Assembly (NCBI GenBank): GCA_023376005.1
Contig: CM042150.1
Location: forward strand, 75,409,569 to 75,473,568
Source: Doryteuthis pealeii
Lineage: Eukaryota > Mollusca > Cephalopoda > Myopsida > Loliginidae
Length of the DNA: 64,000 nucleotides
Reading direction: 5' to 3'
Made by a program: the position numbers and the translations under genes. The notes beneath the pieces are model-generated. The model was given only the letters and a program-made list of their open reading frames with translations. It searched no databases and was not told where the DNA came from. Each line of letters begins with the position of its first letter. Position 1 is the first letter of the stretch. This document shows positions 13,181 to 25,165 of this stretch, piece by piece.

Positions 13181-14094
13181 TAATGATTTCTCTTAAAAGT
13201 CTGAGAGGGACATATGACCCAGTGAATATATTTGCTGAGTCTTTTCCTTCAGAACTCAACCCCAAGTCGTATGCCTTGGAACATAATCTTAGTTCCAACT
13301 TTAGAGTGGGTACAAAATAGCAGGTCGGTTCTTTGCTGTCTCCTTGTGGATTGAATCTAAAAAAAAGATGTAAGCCTTGTCACAATTTATGTGTCATTTT
13401 CAGTTCTATCTTCAATCTCATTCTTCCACATCTTCAAACTGACATACTGAAACACACCTGCACATCTGGGGTCATGAATTTGACCCTAAACATCTGAACG
13501 TCTATCAGCAACCTACCCTGTTATAGATGCAAAATGCACATCATACTATTCAAAAGTCCATCTAAAAAGAGAAATACAGTGGATTATGTTTTCTTATTTA
13601 TATCTTTCTTCATGACTATCCCTACTCTCTCATAAAAGTAGATGACATTTTTCATGTAGGGGATTCTTTTCAAAGAATTTTCTAGACAACTCTAGAGTAT
13701 TCTTGGAGAAAACTTGGACAGATAACTTCTCATTCTACCAATGGACTATTACTTTTTTTTATTTATACATTAATTATATACAGTGTTTGATAAAGGTTTG
13801 GTTTAGTTCATTATCTACTCCTTATCGTTTATTTAATGCCTAAATTTGATTCATTTTTATGTTAGATTGTAATTATAAGTATATTTTTAATATTCCATTG
13901 CATTTTGTTTTAAATTGCACATATTTTTTATTTGTCTATAATTGTTTGTTTGCACACAGTTATGATATCATGTATTTCTATCTAATACAAATAATTTGTA
14001 CACGGTTGTATTGTATCAAATACTAATACACAATTATATGATTTCAAGTAACCTTTTCTATTCAATAATAATCATTAATGAAGTATTCCTATCT
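13181..14094. other. AT-rich stretch, no gene seen
   Basis: About 900 bp without recognisable coding sequence. The segment 13230-13350 has a composition like SINE remnants in this window but could not be aligned convincingly to a family. Confidence 0.45.
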
Positions 14095-14109
14095 AATACA
14101 AATAATTTT

Positions 14110-14395
14110 CAAATAGATTTGACTCATAGATGGGACTTCAACAGGTACTATCACTCTGGGTCAGAGGGGACCAGGGAGTAAAAGTAATATAAGGTTGGCT
14201 CCATACTTCTCAGAAATCAAGAACAGGAACTTCACCACCAGATGCAGATTAGTGTCATACCGAGAACATCCCTTGGGGGTAGGTATTACCCCTCTGTAGT
14301 AGATATAGACAGAATATTCTAAACCCTGCCAACAGGGTAGTTCATAAAGGATGCCACCTTAAGGATGAGAGGTTAGAATTTATGCCTATGTAAAT
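14110..14395 (-). repeat. Dispersed repeat C, copy C2 (partial)
   Basis: Read on the minus strand, this contains the family C 3' part: GCATCTGGTGGTGAAGTTCC, CTCTGACCCAGAGTGATAGT, ACCTGTTGAAGTCCCATCTA. The same blocks occur at 19.1, 38.9 and 41.7 kb. Confidence 0.65.
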
Positions 14396-14792
14396 ATCAT
14401 ATTTTAATAATAATTATATGGTAATACTGTACTCAACAGCATTTAGTAGGTGAAATTATTGCATTATGTGCTAGCTTCATTTGAACATCCAGTCCTTTGT
14501 GTTGTGTCAGCTACTTTATTTTCCAAAGATGAACATTACTGAGATTTATTTAATTTGATATTTTTCTAGTCTGCACATTCCAAAAAATCAATAATATTAC
14601 ATTTAGTTGATAAATTTTAAAGCCATTTTTATTAACTGCCAAAATTCTTGATGGTGGTGCAGAACATTTAACTTGTTCACCCAGAAAATCTCTTAAAAAC
14701 TTATCAAAGATTATGTATATAAATAGTTTCTAGATTTAAGATAATTTGAATCAGAAAGATGATTGAATCCTTTTTAAAAACTTCCCATTGTT

Positions 14793-14800
14793 TGTGTGTG

Positions 14801-14835
<35 letters not shown>
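14793..14835. repeat. (GT)n microsatellite
   Basis: GT units with one CA interruption near 14801. Confidence 0.95.
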
Positions 14836-14838
<3 letters not shown>

Positions 14839-15039
14839 CCTGTATTATTTGAGTATACAAATAATTTGTTTCCTCTTTAGCAACAAACATTAATGTAAAC
14901 TACTATTCAACTTGTACAATTTATTGTCATTGCTTTTCAACTTATATTTATGGTTGTAAACATTGAGACTTTTGATAAAGCCTTTATTTTAACAGTCAAA
15001 CCTCCAGTAGAAGATTTAAAAAAAAGGCCTTAGTTTCTT

Positions 15040-15475
15040 TACCGAAACCCCACAATCTGATCTCTGTAAAGATAAAGAGAAAATTCTTTCAAGCTGTAGC
15101 CATGTCAGTCTACTGTATGGCTGTCCCGCGTGGACTTTAACAAAACAATTAGAGAAAGAAATTGATGGAAACTATAAGAGGGTGTTGCACACTGTCTGAA
15201 CAAATCCTGGAAATAGTACCTGCAAAAAAAGCATCTCTATGGCCACTTACTTGTGGCACACAGGCCATTAAAGTATGGCAAGACATGCTGAATAATGATG
15301 AAAAATAAAAGGGATATTCCCCTGTTGACACCAACACCTGTGTAGGCCAACCAGCAAAAACCTACATTGCTCAACTCTGTGCAGGAGACCTGCCAGGAGC
15401 AATGATTGATAGGGATAGGTGATGAGAGGGAATCACGAGAATCCATGCTGTTAGCACAACCTGATGATGAGGATG
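15040..15475 (+). pseudogene. LINE 3' fragment B3
   Basis: Carries the family blocks TTCAAGCTGTAGCCATGTCA, GGACTTTAACAAAACAATTA, GGCCACTTACTTGTGGCACA and a terminal CACAACCTGATGATGAGGAT. Relative to other copies it has lost internal pieces and carries stops in every frame. It ends in a short ATG-rich tail that passes directly into an (AC)n(AT)n(GT)n tract. A second short copy, B4, follows 150 bp later. Confidence 0.75.
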
Positions 15476-15491
15476 TATACACACACAAACA

Positions 15492-15553
<62 letters not shown>
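15476..15553. repeat. Compound (AC)n(AT)n(GT)n microsatellite
   Basis: A self-complementary compound array (AC-rich, then AT, then GT) directly after the tail of B3. The AC and GT arms can pair across the AT centre. Confidence 0.9.
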
Positions 15554-15621
15554 TAAAATATTTTTAGATCATATATTTCATTGATTTAAATGTTAAAAAC
15601 ACTACATCTTTTCCAGAGTTG

Positions 15622-15750
15622 TCTGATCAGCAAAAACTTACATCAATCAGCTCTGTGCAGACACTGGATGCCATACTGAGGACTTGTCAGGAGTGAGGAC
15701 TGATAGAGAGTTATGGGAATCCGTGCTTTCAGCATGACTTGATGATGATG
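15622..15750 (+). pseudogene. LINE 3' fragment B4 (very short)
   Basis: Only the last ~130 bp of the LINE family remain: CAGCAAAAACTTACATCAAT, CAGCTCTGTGCAGACACTGG, GAGGACTTGTCAGGAGTGAG, and ATGACTTGATGATGATGA as tail. It is in the same orientation as B3. Confidence 0.75.
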
Positions 15751-16050
15751 AATACCACTATGTGGAATTTGCAGATTATCTTCTAATAACTAATATCCTT
15801 GTATTTTTATTCAGCCAACAAAATCAATGAAACCTCAAAGCAGACTTACAGTAGAATCCTTCCAAAAAAACTGGTTCTGGTTTTTGATAACTGAAATTAA
15901 ACAGCAATAAGCCTGCTTAGTACTTAAGATGAATGACTTTTTAGTCACAGCAAGCACTGTAAGCAACATGAGATCTGTGTGCCAGACTAAGCAAAGTTTG
16001 ATAAATAATGATAAAAACTCAGAGTAGCCAACATGTCCTCTGTTTTCATT

Positions 16051-16107
16051 ACAACAACAACAACAACAACAACAACAATAATAGTAGTAATAATAATAAT
16101 AATAATA

Positions 16108-16149
<42 letters not shown>
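16051..16149. repeat. (CAA)n(TAA)n trinucleotide array
   Basis: About nine CAA units then about 24 TAA units with a few TAG variants. An open frame through it gives polyasparagine, which is an artefact of the repeat. Confidence 0.95.
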
Positions 16150-16561
16150 GTCTCATTCTAAAATCATCTTTGTCATCATTTCTAGATATCAGTTTCAGAT
16201 GAATAAATCCTTTTCATTTGTTGGTTTCTAATTTCAGTCATTACAATGAATAATTAATACTGTAAGCAGGTCACTGAAGATATTTCAATAGATTACTTAT
16301 CTATTATGAAAAATGATATTGTGCGTATCTTTTACATTCATGGAAGAAATGGTAGACAGAACAAGCTAATGATAATTTTATATCATACCATCAGCATGTT
16401 CTGGTGCTGCCAGGGACAAAATACCAAAGAGATAACATTAAGTGCATCTAAATGATCATCATATGCACAAACACTGCACAATAAACACTTGTAACTTTTT
16501 GATTGTGTTTAAGTGAGAGTAATTAAACTGAGAACTAATAAAAATATCTTACAGCCAAATC

Positions 16562-16790
16562 TCCTTTTACCGATTTAAGAATCGATTGGACTCTTTAGCC
16601 TTGGTATGGCAACCAGTCTACTGATTTCAAAATCTTGGACAAAGCTGTTTGCATTTAAATCTATGCTCATGCTCTTGGAAACGGCATGGATCCATCTTTT
16701 CTTCCTGCAGCTATGAATGAATAATAGATCAGACTGATCTCTTTTGCCTTGGCATGGCAACCTGGAAGGAAAACTAAATTCAAACCAGCT
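16562..16790 (+). repeat. SINE D, copy D2 5' part
   Basis: Family D middle section: AAAGCTGTTTGCATTTAAAT, CTCATGCTCTTGGAAACGGC, TGAATAATAGATCAGACTG and CTAAATTCAAACCAGCTGG. The D sequence stops at about 16790 where LINE fragment B5 begins, and resumes at 17341. Confidence 0.75.
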
Positions 16791-17335
16791 GGAGATATCT
16801 CCACACTGGATGATAACCCTCTCAAATTACTGGACCAGTTTACATACCTAGGTAGTAATATCTCATTTACAGAAAGTAATCTCAATATACATATATAAAA
16901 AGGTATGGACTGATATTGACAAATTATCATATGGAAATCTGATCTCTCCAATAAGATAAAGTGAGAATTCTTCCAAGCTGTAGCCATGTCAATGCTACTG
17001 TATGGCTGCACCACTTGGACTCAAAAACAAAACGCTTAAAGAAAAAGCTAGATGGAAAGAAGCATCCAACAAGAAAGCAGCTGTATGGCCACTTGTCCCC
17101 AATCACATGAACCATCCAAGTAAGATGAACAAGACATACTGGACACTGCTGGAGAAGTAAGGATTTACTCATAAGTGATGTTTTCCTAGGGATACCTACA
17201 CATGGACACAGCAGTGTAGGCCGACCTGCCAAAACCTACATCAGTCAGCTATGTAGATTCTGGATTCTGTGCAGGCTGACAGGGATGGTTGGCAGGAGGG
17301 TCATGGGCATCCTTGCTGTCAACATGACCTGATAA
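16791..17335 (+). pseudogene. LINE 3' fragment B5, inserted in SINE D2
   Basis: This 5'-truncated LINE end carries CACACTGGATGATAACCCTC, ACATACCTAGGTAGTAATAT, CTTCCAAGCTGTAGCCATGT, then the HPTRKQLYGHL-type region near 17070 and a 3' end at CAACATGACCTGATAATACT. It keeps longer readable stretches than B1 (for example 'AVAMSMLLYGCTTW' near 16978), but has frameshifts around 17035 and 17260. SINE D sequence lies on both sides in the same orientation, so the LINE end inserted into an existing SINE or the two integrated together. Confidence 0.8.
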
Positions 17336-17340
17336 TACTC

Positions 17341-17402
17341 TGCTTAAGAATTCACCCTGTGTCGCATCCTGCCAGTGGTGGAGTGGTTGAGTAAATACAT
17401 AT
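17341..17402 (+). repeat. SINE D, copy D2 3' part
   Basis: Carries the family D 3' end: CACCCTGTGTCGCATCCTGC, then GTGGTGGAGTGGTTGAGTAAATA. It continues the family after the B5 interruption. Confidence 0.75.
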
Positions 17403-18343
17403 TTTTGCTGATTTCTAAAAAGCTTAGCTGCTACTAATTATCTTATTATGATGTTCTGCTTCATGCATTGGTAGAATTTTGTTTGGAGATTTCTGAAATG
17501 TGTCAACTTTTATTTCATCTGCTACACCATTATTTAAAAAAATAAATTTAGTAAATAAGATTACTCTTTTTATGAACAATATATAAGAATAAACATTAAA
17601 TGCTATATCTTCAAAATATCTCTATATCAATATTGTTGTAACTACAACGGCTTACCTACCTTCATTCCTGGGATGAAATTAAGTATGTATTCCTTACTTT
17701 AGTGTGCATCATGTGCAGGTACCCAGAGAGTATGATGCACGCATATGTGATGGACTAAACTAAGCTAATAGAAACCTAACCCCTCACACATATATAGGTT
17801 CAGTAAACGAACCAGGTTTGGTAGGGTGTCTTGTCTTTAATGATAAATAGATGTCAGGTCACATGAAACCTATTGGTCAATTTTGACAATTTACTGAATT
17901 TATGAAGGTAGGTTATTATTGTTGTATGCATTCTATTAAACTGTCATTCCATTTCTCATGTGATCAACTTGGAAGTTTTTTCAATTACAGATAGGAGAGA
18001 TTGATTTCCAATTAAAGTTGGAGTCGATGAGGTAAAGATTCCTTAAAAAAAAACTGAGTAAACCATCACTAGCATTTCGTGACACAAAAGACTTTATTTC
18101 CATAGACAGTGCAAATATTCCTCACCACTTTTGAAACTGATGACCCTATCATAGAAGTGCTTCAAATTGTTTTTTTTTATCTACACTCATTTTATGTGTC
18201 ACATCAAATAAAGTTATGTAACTTGAAAAATATTTCTGATGTGAAAAAAGGGAAATTCAGTTATAAAATGTTTAAAAAGGTATATAACCACCATTTTGAC
18301 CATTCATCTTTAAACTATTTTGAATTTAAAAACTATTTATAGC

Positions 18344-18385
<42 letters not shown>
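18344..18385. repeat. (AT)n microsatellite
   Basis: AT tract with one slip. Confidence 0.95.
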
Positions 18386-18387
<2 letters not shown>

Positions 18388-19124
18388 ATGAACAAAAAAA
18401 ATCTTTTACATTATCTATTTTCGAATTGTTCTCAACTAGTTTCAACCTTAGGTCATCCTCAGGAGAAAAGGTTCTTGTAAAAAAATTGTATTTAGAAAGG
18501 TTTTAAAAAAAGTTTTCAAAGCCACAAAAGACGTGTTGGAAAAATGTACTGACAAGATGATGTCTATTTGTTGAGTAAAAACCATCTTCGGGTTAAATTT
18601 TCTTGGATTGTTTGATATACATGATGAATTTTTGCAAGCTGTGGTGAGGACACCTGGCTAATGAGTTTTTAATTAGGCTTGGAAATTTTTCATTTCATGT
18701 TAGATGTGGGTGGTCAGTGGATATCTATATTTATTATCAGGATGGGCAATTAAATTCTATTTTATTGTTGATGTCTTTTTTAATTCTTTCAGTAATCTGC
18801 AAAGATAGATTTTTAAGTGATTTTGGGATAAATGATATAAACGCTTAGACATATTGAGAACTGCTGCATTCAACAACATTGGTCAAACTGAATTGATTAG
18901 ATTCTCTACATCTCAGTATCATGACATTTATCAACCAAATACAAAATGGTGATTTGGGAGAATTTCAAATTAAATGCATCTCTCATGCATTTATAAGTTT
19001 GCTTGGTTGTTTAGCTTTACATTATGTCAACCCTTATTGGGTTATTTTATGCCAGTCAGTTTAATGATTACATATGATACAATCATTTTGAACATGTAAA
19101 GGCTTCATTATCCCAAGCACCCAA

Positions 19125-19345
19125 GATAGGATACTAACAAATACTATCATGCTGGGTCAGAGTGGACCTGGGAGTAATGGCAACAAAAGGGTGACAACAC
19201 ACTCATTAAATATCCAAGACTCACTATTGGATGCATTTTAGTGTCATACCAAAGAAATCCTTTTTTTATAAGTGTGTTTTACTCTTCTGCAGGGAATGTT
19301 GTCAGTTCATTCTATGCCCTGCCAACAAAGCCAGTAAATTTGACA
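19125..19345 (-). repeat. Dispersed repeat C, copy C3 (partial)
   Basis: The minus strand shows GGCAGGGCATAGAATGAACT, then GGTATGACACTAAAATGCAT, CTCCCAGGTCCACTCTGACC and CAGCATGATAGTATTTGTTA, matching C2, C4 and C5. Confidence 0.6.
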
Positions 19346-20032
19346 CAACAGCTGTGAGAGAAAGTACTATACACCACAGGATATTTTTTTTCATTTTTGG
19401 TAAAATAAGATCATCTATCTTCTTTTTTTAATATTTGTTATATACATACACCTAATTTCCTTATTGCAACACATTGCAATACAAAAAATAAGCCTTTCTA
19501 TCATATGATGGTTTTAGTTACATATCTATCATCTTGCAAGTTATCATTAAATGCGTGGAATATGAATAAGTGTGTTTGGGATGTGTGACTTTGATATGGC
19601 ATTATATCATTTGAATTTAAACCTTTCATAACAAAAGAATTATTGAAATTCATTTTTCAGAAATAAAATGAAAGTCATAATCTGTGTGTAAAGTTTTGTT
19701 AGCTGCTTTTATAGTAAACTAGTAGCCTTTTGGTCTTTTACTGCCATTTTTTTGGTGTGCTTTTCCCTTTAAAATGAGTGCCTGGATGTCTGTAATTTCT
19801 GTTCTATTTTTAGGCCTGATGCACGGTTTATTTATTTATCTAAAGAGCACAACACAAATTGTATACCCACTTGCCAGATATGTAACGGTATTGTCAAAAC
19901 ATTTTTGGTGCAAAAATAGGACCGCAGCCGACTAAGATTGAATTTGAATTATTTACATTTTCTGACCAATTTGAGTTTTTGCAATGAATGCTAAATTCTC
20001 AGTGTGAACGATAAATAAACAAAAGAGTCTAG

Positions 20033-20875
20033 AAGAACAATAGTTGGTTCTCTATATCTCGTTTCCTCATAGGGAATGAATGTGGGAACAATTCATGACA
20101 AAGTGATAAGGAGATTTTAATGCCTGAGCAAACATGACAGAAGACACAAAGAAGAGCTTATATAGAGATGTATGAGCAACTATTCCTAATAGGAAAATAG
20201 TCTTTTAGTTGAGAAAGTTGAGTTCTTGCTATTATAGCAAGTAAAAAAGGGAAGTATAAAGTGTTGAAATTCACTTTAGTCAGTACAAATTAACACTAAC
20301 AGACTCTAATAATAATAAGGGCCAGAAGTTATCTGCCCTAATCCATTTATTGTACGGGTGAGTTACTTGACCTTTGACCTATTAATTTCAGTCATTGTTT
20401 TTAAATGAATAAAACACATCGTGTTATGAAAAGCAGTCGTAATGTGTTGCCTCGTTAATACAATGGAAGGTATCTCAATTGGAATATGTCTCAATGAATA
20501 ACTGCGCTTGCTAAAGACAAAAGGGTACGTCTCTTTTTTTCTGCGGGATTAAGTTATTAAATTCCCAACATAAAGACATATGTTAAGCATGTTCTCATGT
20601 GCCATGCAGCATGAGGTTGTTGGGGGTGAAGGAGGGCCCCCTCCTCCTCCATAGACAGGAGACGCAACTGGTGTATGTTACGTCTCTCGAGACTTGAAGG
20701 TAAAAAAGGTTTTGATTTTTGCTGGTTTCATTTTTATATTGCTGCTCGCTACGCCACCTAGCGCCGACTGGCAGACACGAGGAGCTAATTACCGTTCGAG
20801 TTCCCTAGCATCATATAGGAAAACTGTGGCAAGTAAGGAATGTAATCCCTACAAGAGAATCAAAATATTTTCAGG
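20033..20875 (-). repeat. LTR-like direct repeat I, copy I1
   Basis: Homologous in the same orientation to 21.98-22.49 kb. Shared blocks: GAACAATAGTTGG, GAGCAAACATGACAGAAGA, CATGTTCTCATGTG, TAGACAGGAGACGCAACTGG, GCTCGCTACGCCACCTAGC and AACTGTGGCAAGTA. The strand is inferred from a TATA-like motif readable on the minus strand in the other copy. Copy I1 is about 330 bp longer than I2. An open frame from 20694 with a signal-peptide-like start lies inside it, but its start is TTG and it crosses the repeat boundary. Confidence 0.6.
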
Positions 20876-21978
20876 CTTGAAATTCTGTCATCAACCTTTC
20901 CAAGCCAATAAAGGCGTGCATTGTGTAATGGTTATGACGTTATTTTCGACTGAAGGCTTGAAACTGTTGTTCCCTGTCAATTATCCGTACCACACTATTA
21001 TTTACACATCAGCAGACTAGTAATCAAGTTCGTTTATGATTAAATACTTAAAAACGATGAGAATACATTGTATATGAAGTCGGGGAAATAACAATGTAAA
21101 GGCAATCTCTGTTAGAAATCCTGGTATTCTATTTCCAGTCACGTGACCAGTATAGTAATTGGAGGGAAGCTTGAAACAAAAAAATAACTAGAAAATATCC
21201 TCACTTAAAAATAAAACAAAAAACAAGAATAAAATAAAAACACAAAGTGAGGTAAAAAGTTAACTGTAACAGCCTTAAAATTACAGGGTAATTTGTACCT
21301 CATTTTCGTGATTTTTGTCAAACATTAGATAATTTTCTGTTCTGTTCATTTTACTTTAGTATGTCATAGTGTTTGGCGGTCCAAGTAAATTTACCGTTTG
21401 TTCAAAAATCAGTATGGGCTTTGTGTTGAAGAAAACACAGCTTAAAAAGGTATCGATCCAGGTTTAAAGTTTTGTACGTAATGCTGAGCTGACAATATAA
21501 GCTGCATGATGATGCAAATAAAAAGCAGATATACAGTTAAGTTAGAAAAGAACAATTAATTACAATTAATACAGAAAGAAAGCGTGGGATTATCACCGTT
21601 ATCTATTAGGGAATTCCTGATGATGACCACTGGATAGCGTTGCCCAAATCAGTATATAAAAAGAAGCGCGGAAATCTTCTCTCTTTTACTTACAGCCAAG
21701 AACCCTCGACCTCAAGGGACAGGGACGTTTTCGTTCCCAGCTAACCTTGCGTAAGCCTAAACATGACACTATGGAATATTGTCTTAAGCTTACTTGCTTA
21801 CACACATACATATTTAATTCACCACAACTAAGAAACTCTTCTCAAATATGGAAGTCTCTCACAAACTTTCATATCTCTTAGGAAATTCACATAAACGTAC
21901 GTGCGATAAGGACATTTTTATATACCCACTTCTATTTACTCCTTTTGTATTCTCTATTCAAGTTTCTCGGGTAATTGG
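20876..21978. other. 1.1 kb between repeats I1 and I2
   Basis: No retroelement protein is recognisable. It holds a TATA-like promoter candidate at 21653. If I1 and I2 are LTRs, this is a gutted internal region. Confidence 0.4.
21653..21690 (+). promoter_or_regulatory. TATA-box-like promoter candidate
   Basis: TATATAAAAAG is followed about 25-35 bp downstream by a pyrimidine-rich CTTCTCTCTTTTACTTACAG, a plausible initiator. No gene is seen downstream; it may be an LTR promoter. The evidence is motif-only. Confidence 0.3.
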
Positions 21979-22492
21979 TGAAGAACGATAGTTGGTTGAA
22001 TATATCGTGGCATGAATATAAGAGCAATTCACGATTAAGTTGTAACAAGGATATTTCATTGCCAGAGCAAACTTAATAGAAGATAATACAGACGACAGAA
22101 GATACAAAAAAGAGATTATACATAGTTGTTTAAGAGAAATGTCCTATTAGGAAAGTAATCTTTTAATACATAAAAGTTTTGAGGCTGCTAGTAAAAGGGA
22201 AGTATAACACTTACATGTTGTGCATGTTCTCGTGTGCAATGTGACACAAAATGCTGGGTGCTCAAAGCAACTCCTGACCGTAGACAGGAGATGCAACTAG
22301 TGAGCGTTCTTCTCTTGAGGGGTAGAAGGTAAAATCGGACCTTTGACTTTGGCGCTTCCCCTTTTATACCACTGCTCACTACGTCACCTAGCATCTACCA
22401 GTAGTCACGGGAGGTAATTACTTTTCGTGTCTACTTACGTCAAATAGGTGAACCGTGGCAAGTACAGAATATAACCTTTATACAATAAAATA
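21979..22492 (-). repeat. LTR-like direct repeat I, copy I2
   Basis: Second copy of the repeat at 20.03 kb, in direct orientation. On the minus strand it has GTATAAAAGGGGAAGCGCC, a TATA-like box about 65 bp before the conserved GTTGCATCTCCTGTCTACGG block. That would fit an LTR promoter. No clear primer-binding site or target-site duplication was found. Confidence 0.55.
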
Positions 22493-24341
22493 GGTTGTTG
22501 CTTATTTTACGTAATTGTTCTTATATTTATTCTTGAAAGGAAACAGCATTTCTTTAATTAACATTCTTCTACAAGACAATATTAAAGAAATTTCACATAT
22601 AAGCTTACAGTACACACAATATATTAAAAATACGAATAGAGGTTGTGTTTGTGATTTTCAAATGTTAGACTAATTTAGCTTAGAAATGTCAATAATAAGA
22701 TACTGGCTTCCAGACGGATTTTTAACCCCTGAATACACAGGGGTCTACACTCTGCCATGACTATCATAAAAGTGATAAAAACATGTCCTTTTCGTGCTCT
22801 TATATAAGCAATGTTCCATAGTTGTAAATAACTTTCTGTCTGCCAAAATTTGTGCCGGTGGCTACAAAATGTGTTTATTACTTTATCATAATTTGTATTG
22901 GACAATTATAAGAGCTTGTAACAAACAACACGTACAAAATTGTCCAAAAATACGATTCGAAATACAGACGATATTAAATTCAAGTTAAAATTAAAATTTC
23001 AAATAGATCACACATCACATGACCTTAAAACTGCGTTCAGATGTAGTTGTAAACATCATGTGACAAAAACGTAAAAAAACAAAAACAACAACAAAGTACT
23101 TTAACCAATCAAAACTCCCAATAAATTGCATAAGAGCTTACCTTAGCTTCAGGGAACTCCCACCCCACGGGCAGCAGTCAAGTTTGTGGAGACCACAGGA
23201 AATATTTACTTCCCAAGCCAAGAGTTGAATGAGAAAAATATAATGGCTTGTAAACTTAAATAAGTCGGAAATGGCTCCAAATTATAAGAAATAACATTTT
23301 ACAGCATGTTTCTCAACCAATCAAATCTTTTCTTTTTAGATTTTAAAACTACTTACACAAACAAATAGAGAGGAAAAATTGAGATCAAACCTGTAACCAT
23401 CAGAGATTCTAGAGGAATCCAGGTAACTCAAAACGGCATACAAATTATACCACACGTAAATATATTACAATGTATTAAACAAACACAGACACACATAAAA
23501 AGAACTTCAATAACTTCTTTTATTGGACAAAAGCAAGTGACAATTTTGGTAAAGAAAAAGAAAATCATATTTTCTTTGTAAATTTTGTATATAGAGTTAC
23601 TTGTTAGATTAAAAAAAATCTATTACGTGTTCTTTTGGGGTGGGAGTAACACCTTTCTTTCTTCTTCCATCATTTTTCTTTGAAATATGACAACCTCATC
23701 TACAAGCAAAAACATGTTATCATGTTTCACTATAAGAAATGCGGAAAACTCATTTAAGGGTCGGATTGATCTAAGTGTTGATACCTTCCTCGACAGTTTT
23801 ATTGCCCGAGGTGCCGTGAAGCTGAGGTGTTCTTGACATCACACGTTCGTACCCGGGAGGGATCTTTGCTTTTAAAACAACCTTGTGCCGAAATCTGCCT
23901 ATAGCAAGAAAGTAAGGTAAATAATCTGTTCTACATAGAACCGATCTTTGTTATTGTAATATGCGGTCTGCCTCAGTATTTGAGACCTACTTAAGCATTT
24001 GAATCATGAGTCTTCTATGGATGCACACACTCAAGTAATAGAACGCTGAATACCAAATTGAAATTCCGAAGAAAAGAAAGAGTTGAAATATTTCAATCTC
24101 ATCTTGACCAATTTTACCTAAAACGACTCAGAAAAAATGAAGCCGATTTGTTTAATGTCATTTTAAAGATGTACACACAAACCATAATATTCTAATGATC
24201 TTTTATTGATTTAAATTTAACATTTTTGACAAATAGGAGTAAATCTGTAATAATGTTCTATTTTGTACTATATTTTAATTCCTGAAATCCACTTTGAAAG
24301 ATAGAATGCACAATGAATTAAGAAAAATGTGGTAGACCATA
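22493..24341. other. AT-rich stretch, no gene seen
   Basis: About 1.85 kb upstream of the Ty3-type LTR. No repeat family or exon was recognised. A GC-richer patch occurs at 23790-23900. Confidence 0.45.
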
Positions 24342-25140
24342 TGTTACAATTGTAATATCACAAAAAAGCGTAGAAGAAAAGACGAGAAGGGTTGGATTAA
24401 TTTCGTTTATTTAAAAATAAACAAAAGCTGGAATTGTTGAGATGATAATTCCTTTTCGCTCGGTGAAATGAGGGCAGTCGTGGGGTTGAAGCCTGTTCTG
24501 GCTGATGACTTCGCTCTGCGTGACGCGGGGTGGGTCGGAGGTATGGCGGTTCCTTGATCTCGGCCTGCTGTGCTGACGTTCTCTGTGACGGCCTACGGTC
24601 AACTGGTTTATCGACTTTAAGTCAGGTGTTTTTATAGCTAATAAGGTTGGAGCCTATGTGTAGAACATTTCGTTTACGCTGCCGTGGGGTTAACATCCGG
24701 TTGGTGTCAGTAACTTATCTTCTGTTCCAAAGTGTTTTGTTTTATTTTAATTTGTTTTGTTGGTGAGTGGATGTATTGGGCTATGTTACAATTATCAGTA
24801 ACTTAGGTTCTGTTTCGAAGTGTTTTGTTTTGTTTTGTTTTTTGTTTTTTGTTTTTTGTTTTTAATTTGTTTTGTTGGCGAGTATTGAAGTCAGTTAGAC
24901 AGTCAACAATTGGTTTGACTGGCCAAGCCTAACATGAAGTTACTAGTCCATTAATGAGCCCACTATAACAGCTTAAATAATTCCTGCCACTGCTGCCAGG
25001 AAGAGTCCATTAAGCTGAGCGGGTGTTTGACTGTTCTACTGTCCAATAGTTAACAATCTGTAACAGTCATTTCCAGACTGCAGGTTCAATCCTGGCTAAG
25101 GGTGAAAGTAACACAGAATGACAATTATCAGTATTCTACA
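24342..25140 (-). repeat. 3' LTR of Ty3-type retrotransposon
   Basis: The outer right edge is well supported. On the minus strand a polypurine tract (25141-25165) is followed at once by TGTAGAATACTG, and the 76 bp from there recur at 28061-28136. Within the LTR, reading the minus strand, are a TATAAAAA box at 24636-24629 and an AATAAA signal at about 24411-24406. The spacing of ~220 nt suits a transcribed R region. The left edge at 24342 is inferred from a terminal TTACAATTGTAACA and is uncertain; no 5-bp duplication was found. U3 contains a degenerate tandem duplication at about 24703-24890. Confidence 0.7.
24703..24890. repeat. Two-unit tandem repeat within LTR U3
   Basis: Two units of about 90 bp begin with CAGTAACTTA and end in TTTGTTTTGTTGG(T/C)GAGT. 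The second is expanded by extra TTTTTTG units. Enhancer-like tandem repeats are common in U3 regions. Confidence 0.7.
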
Positions 25141-25165
25141 TCTCCCCTTCCTCCCCCCTCTCCCA
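25141..25165 (-). other. Polypurine tract of the Ty3-type element
   Basis: On the minus strand the run GGGAGAGGGGGGAGGAAGGG directly precedes the LTR start TGTAGAATA. This is the expected primer site for plus-strand DNA synthesis. Confidence 0.75.

Larger units (their letters stand above)
17403..20032. other. AT-rich stretch; one C fragment and one AT tract
   Basis: About 2.6 kb with no coding sequence recognised. It includes an AT microsatellite at 18344-18385 and a partial family C copy at 19125-19345. Confidence 0.5.

Noticed and set aside
16008..16202. Polyasparagine frame
   Set aside because: Produced by the (CAA)n(TAA)n array, not a gene.
20694..21020. 108-residue open frame with a signal-peptide-like N-terminus
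   Set aside because: It starts at TTG, lies across the edge of dispersed repeat I1, and no related frame exists in copy I2. The hydrophobic start is likely chance in AT-rich DNA.
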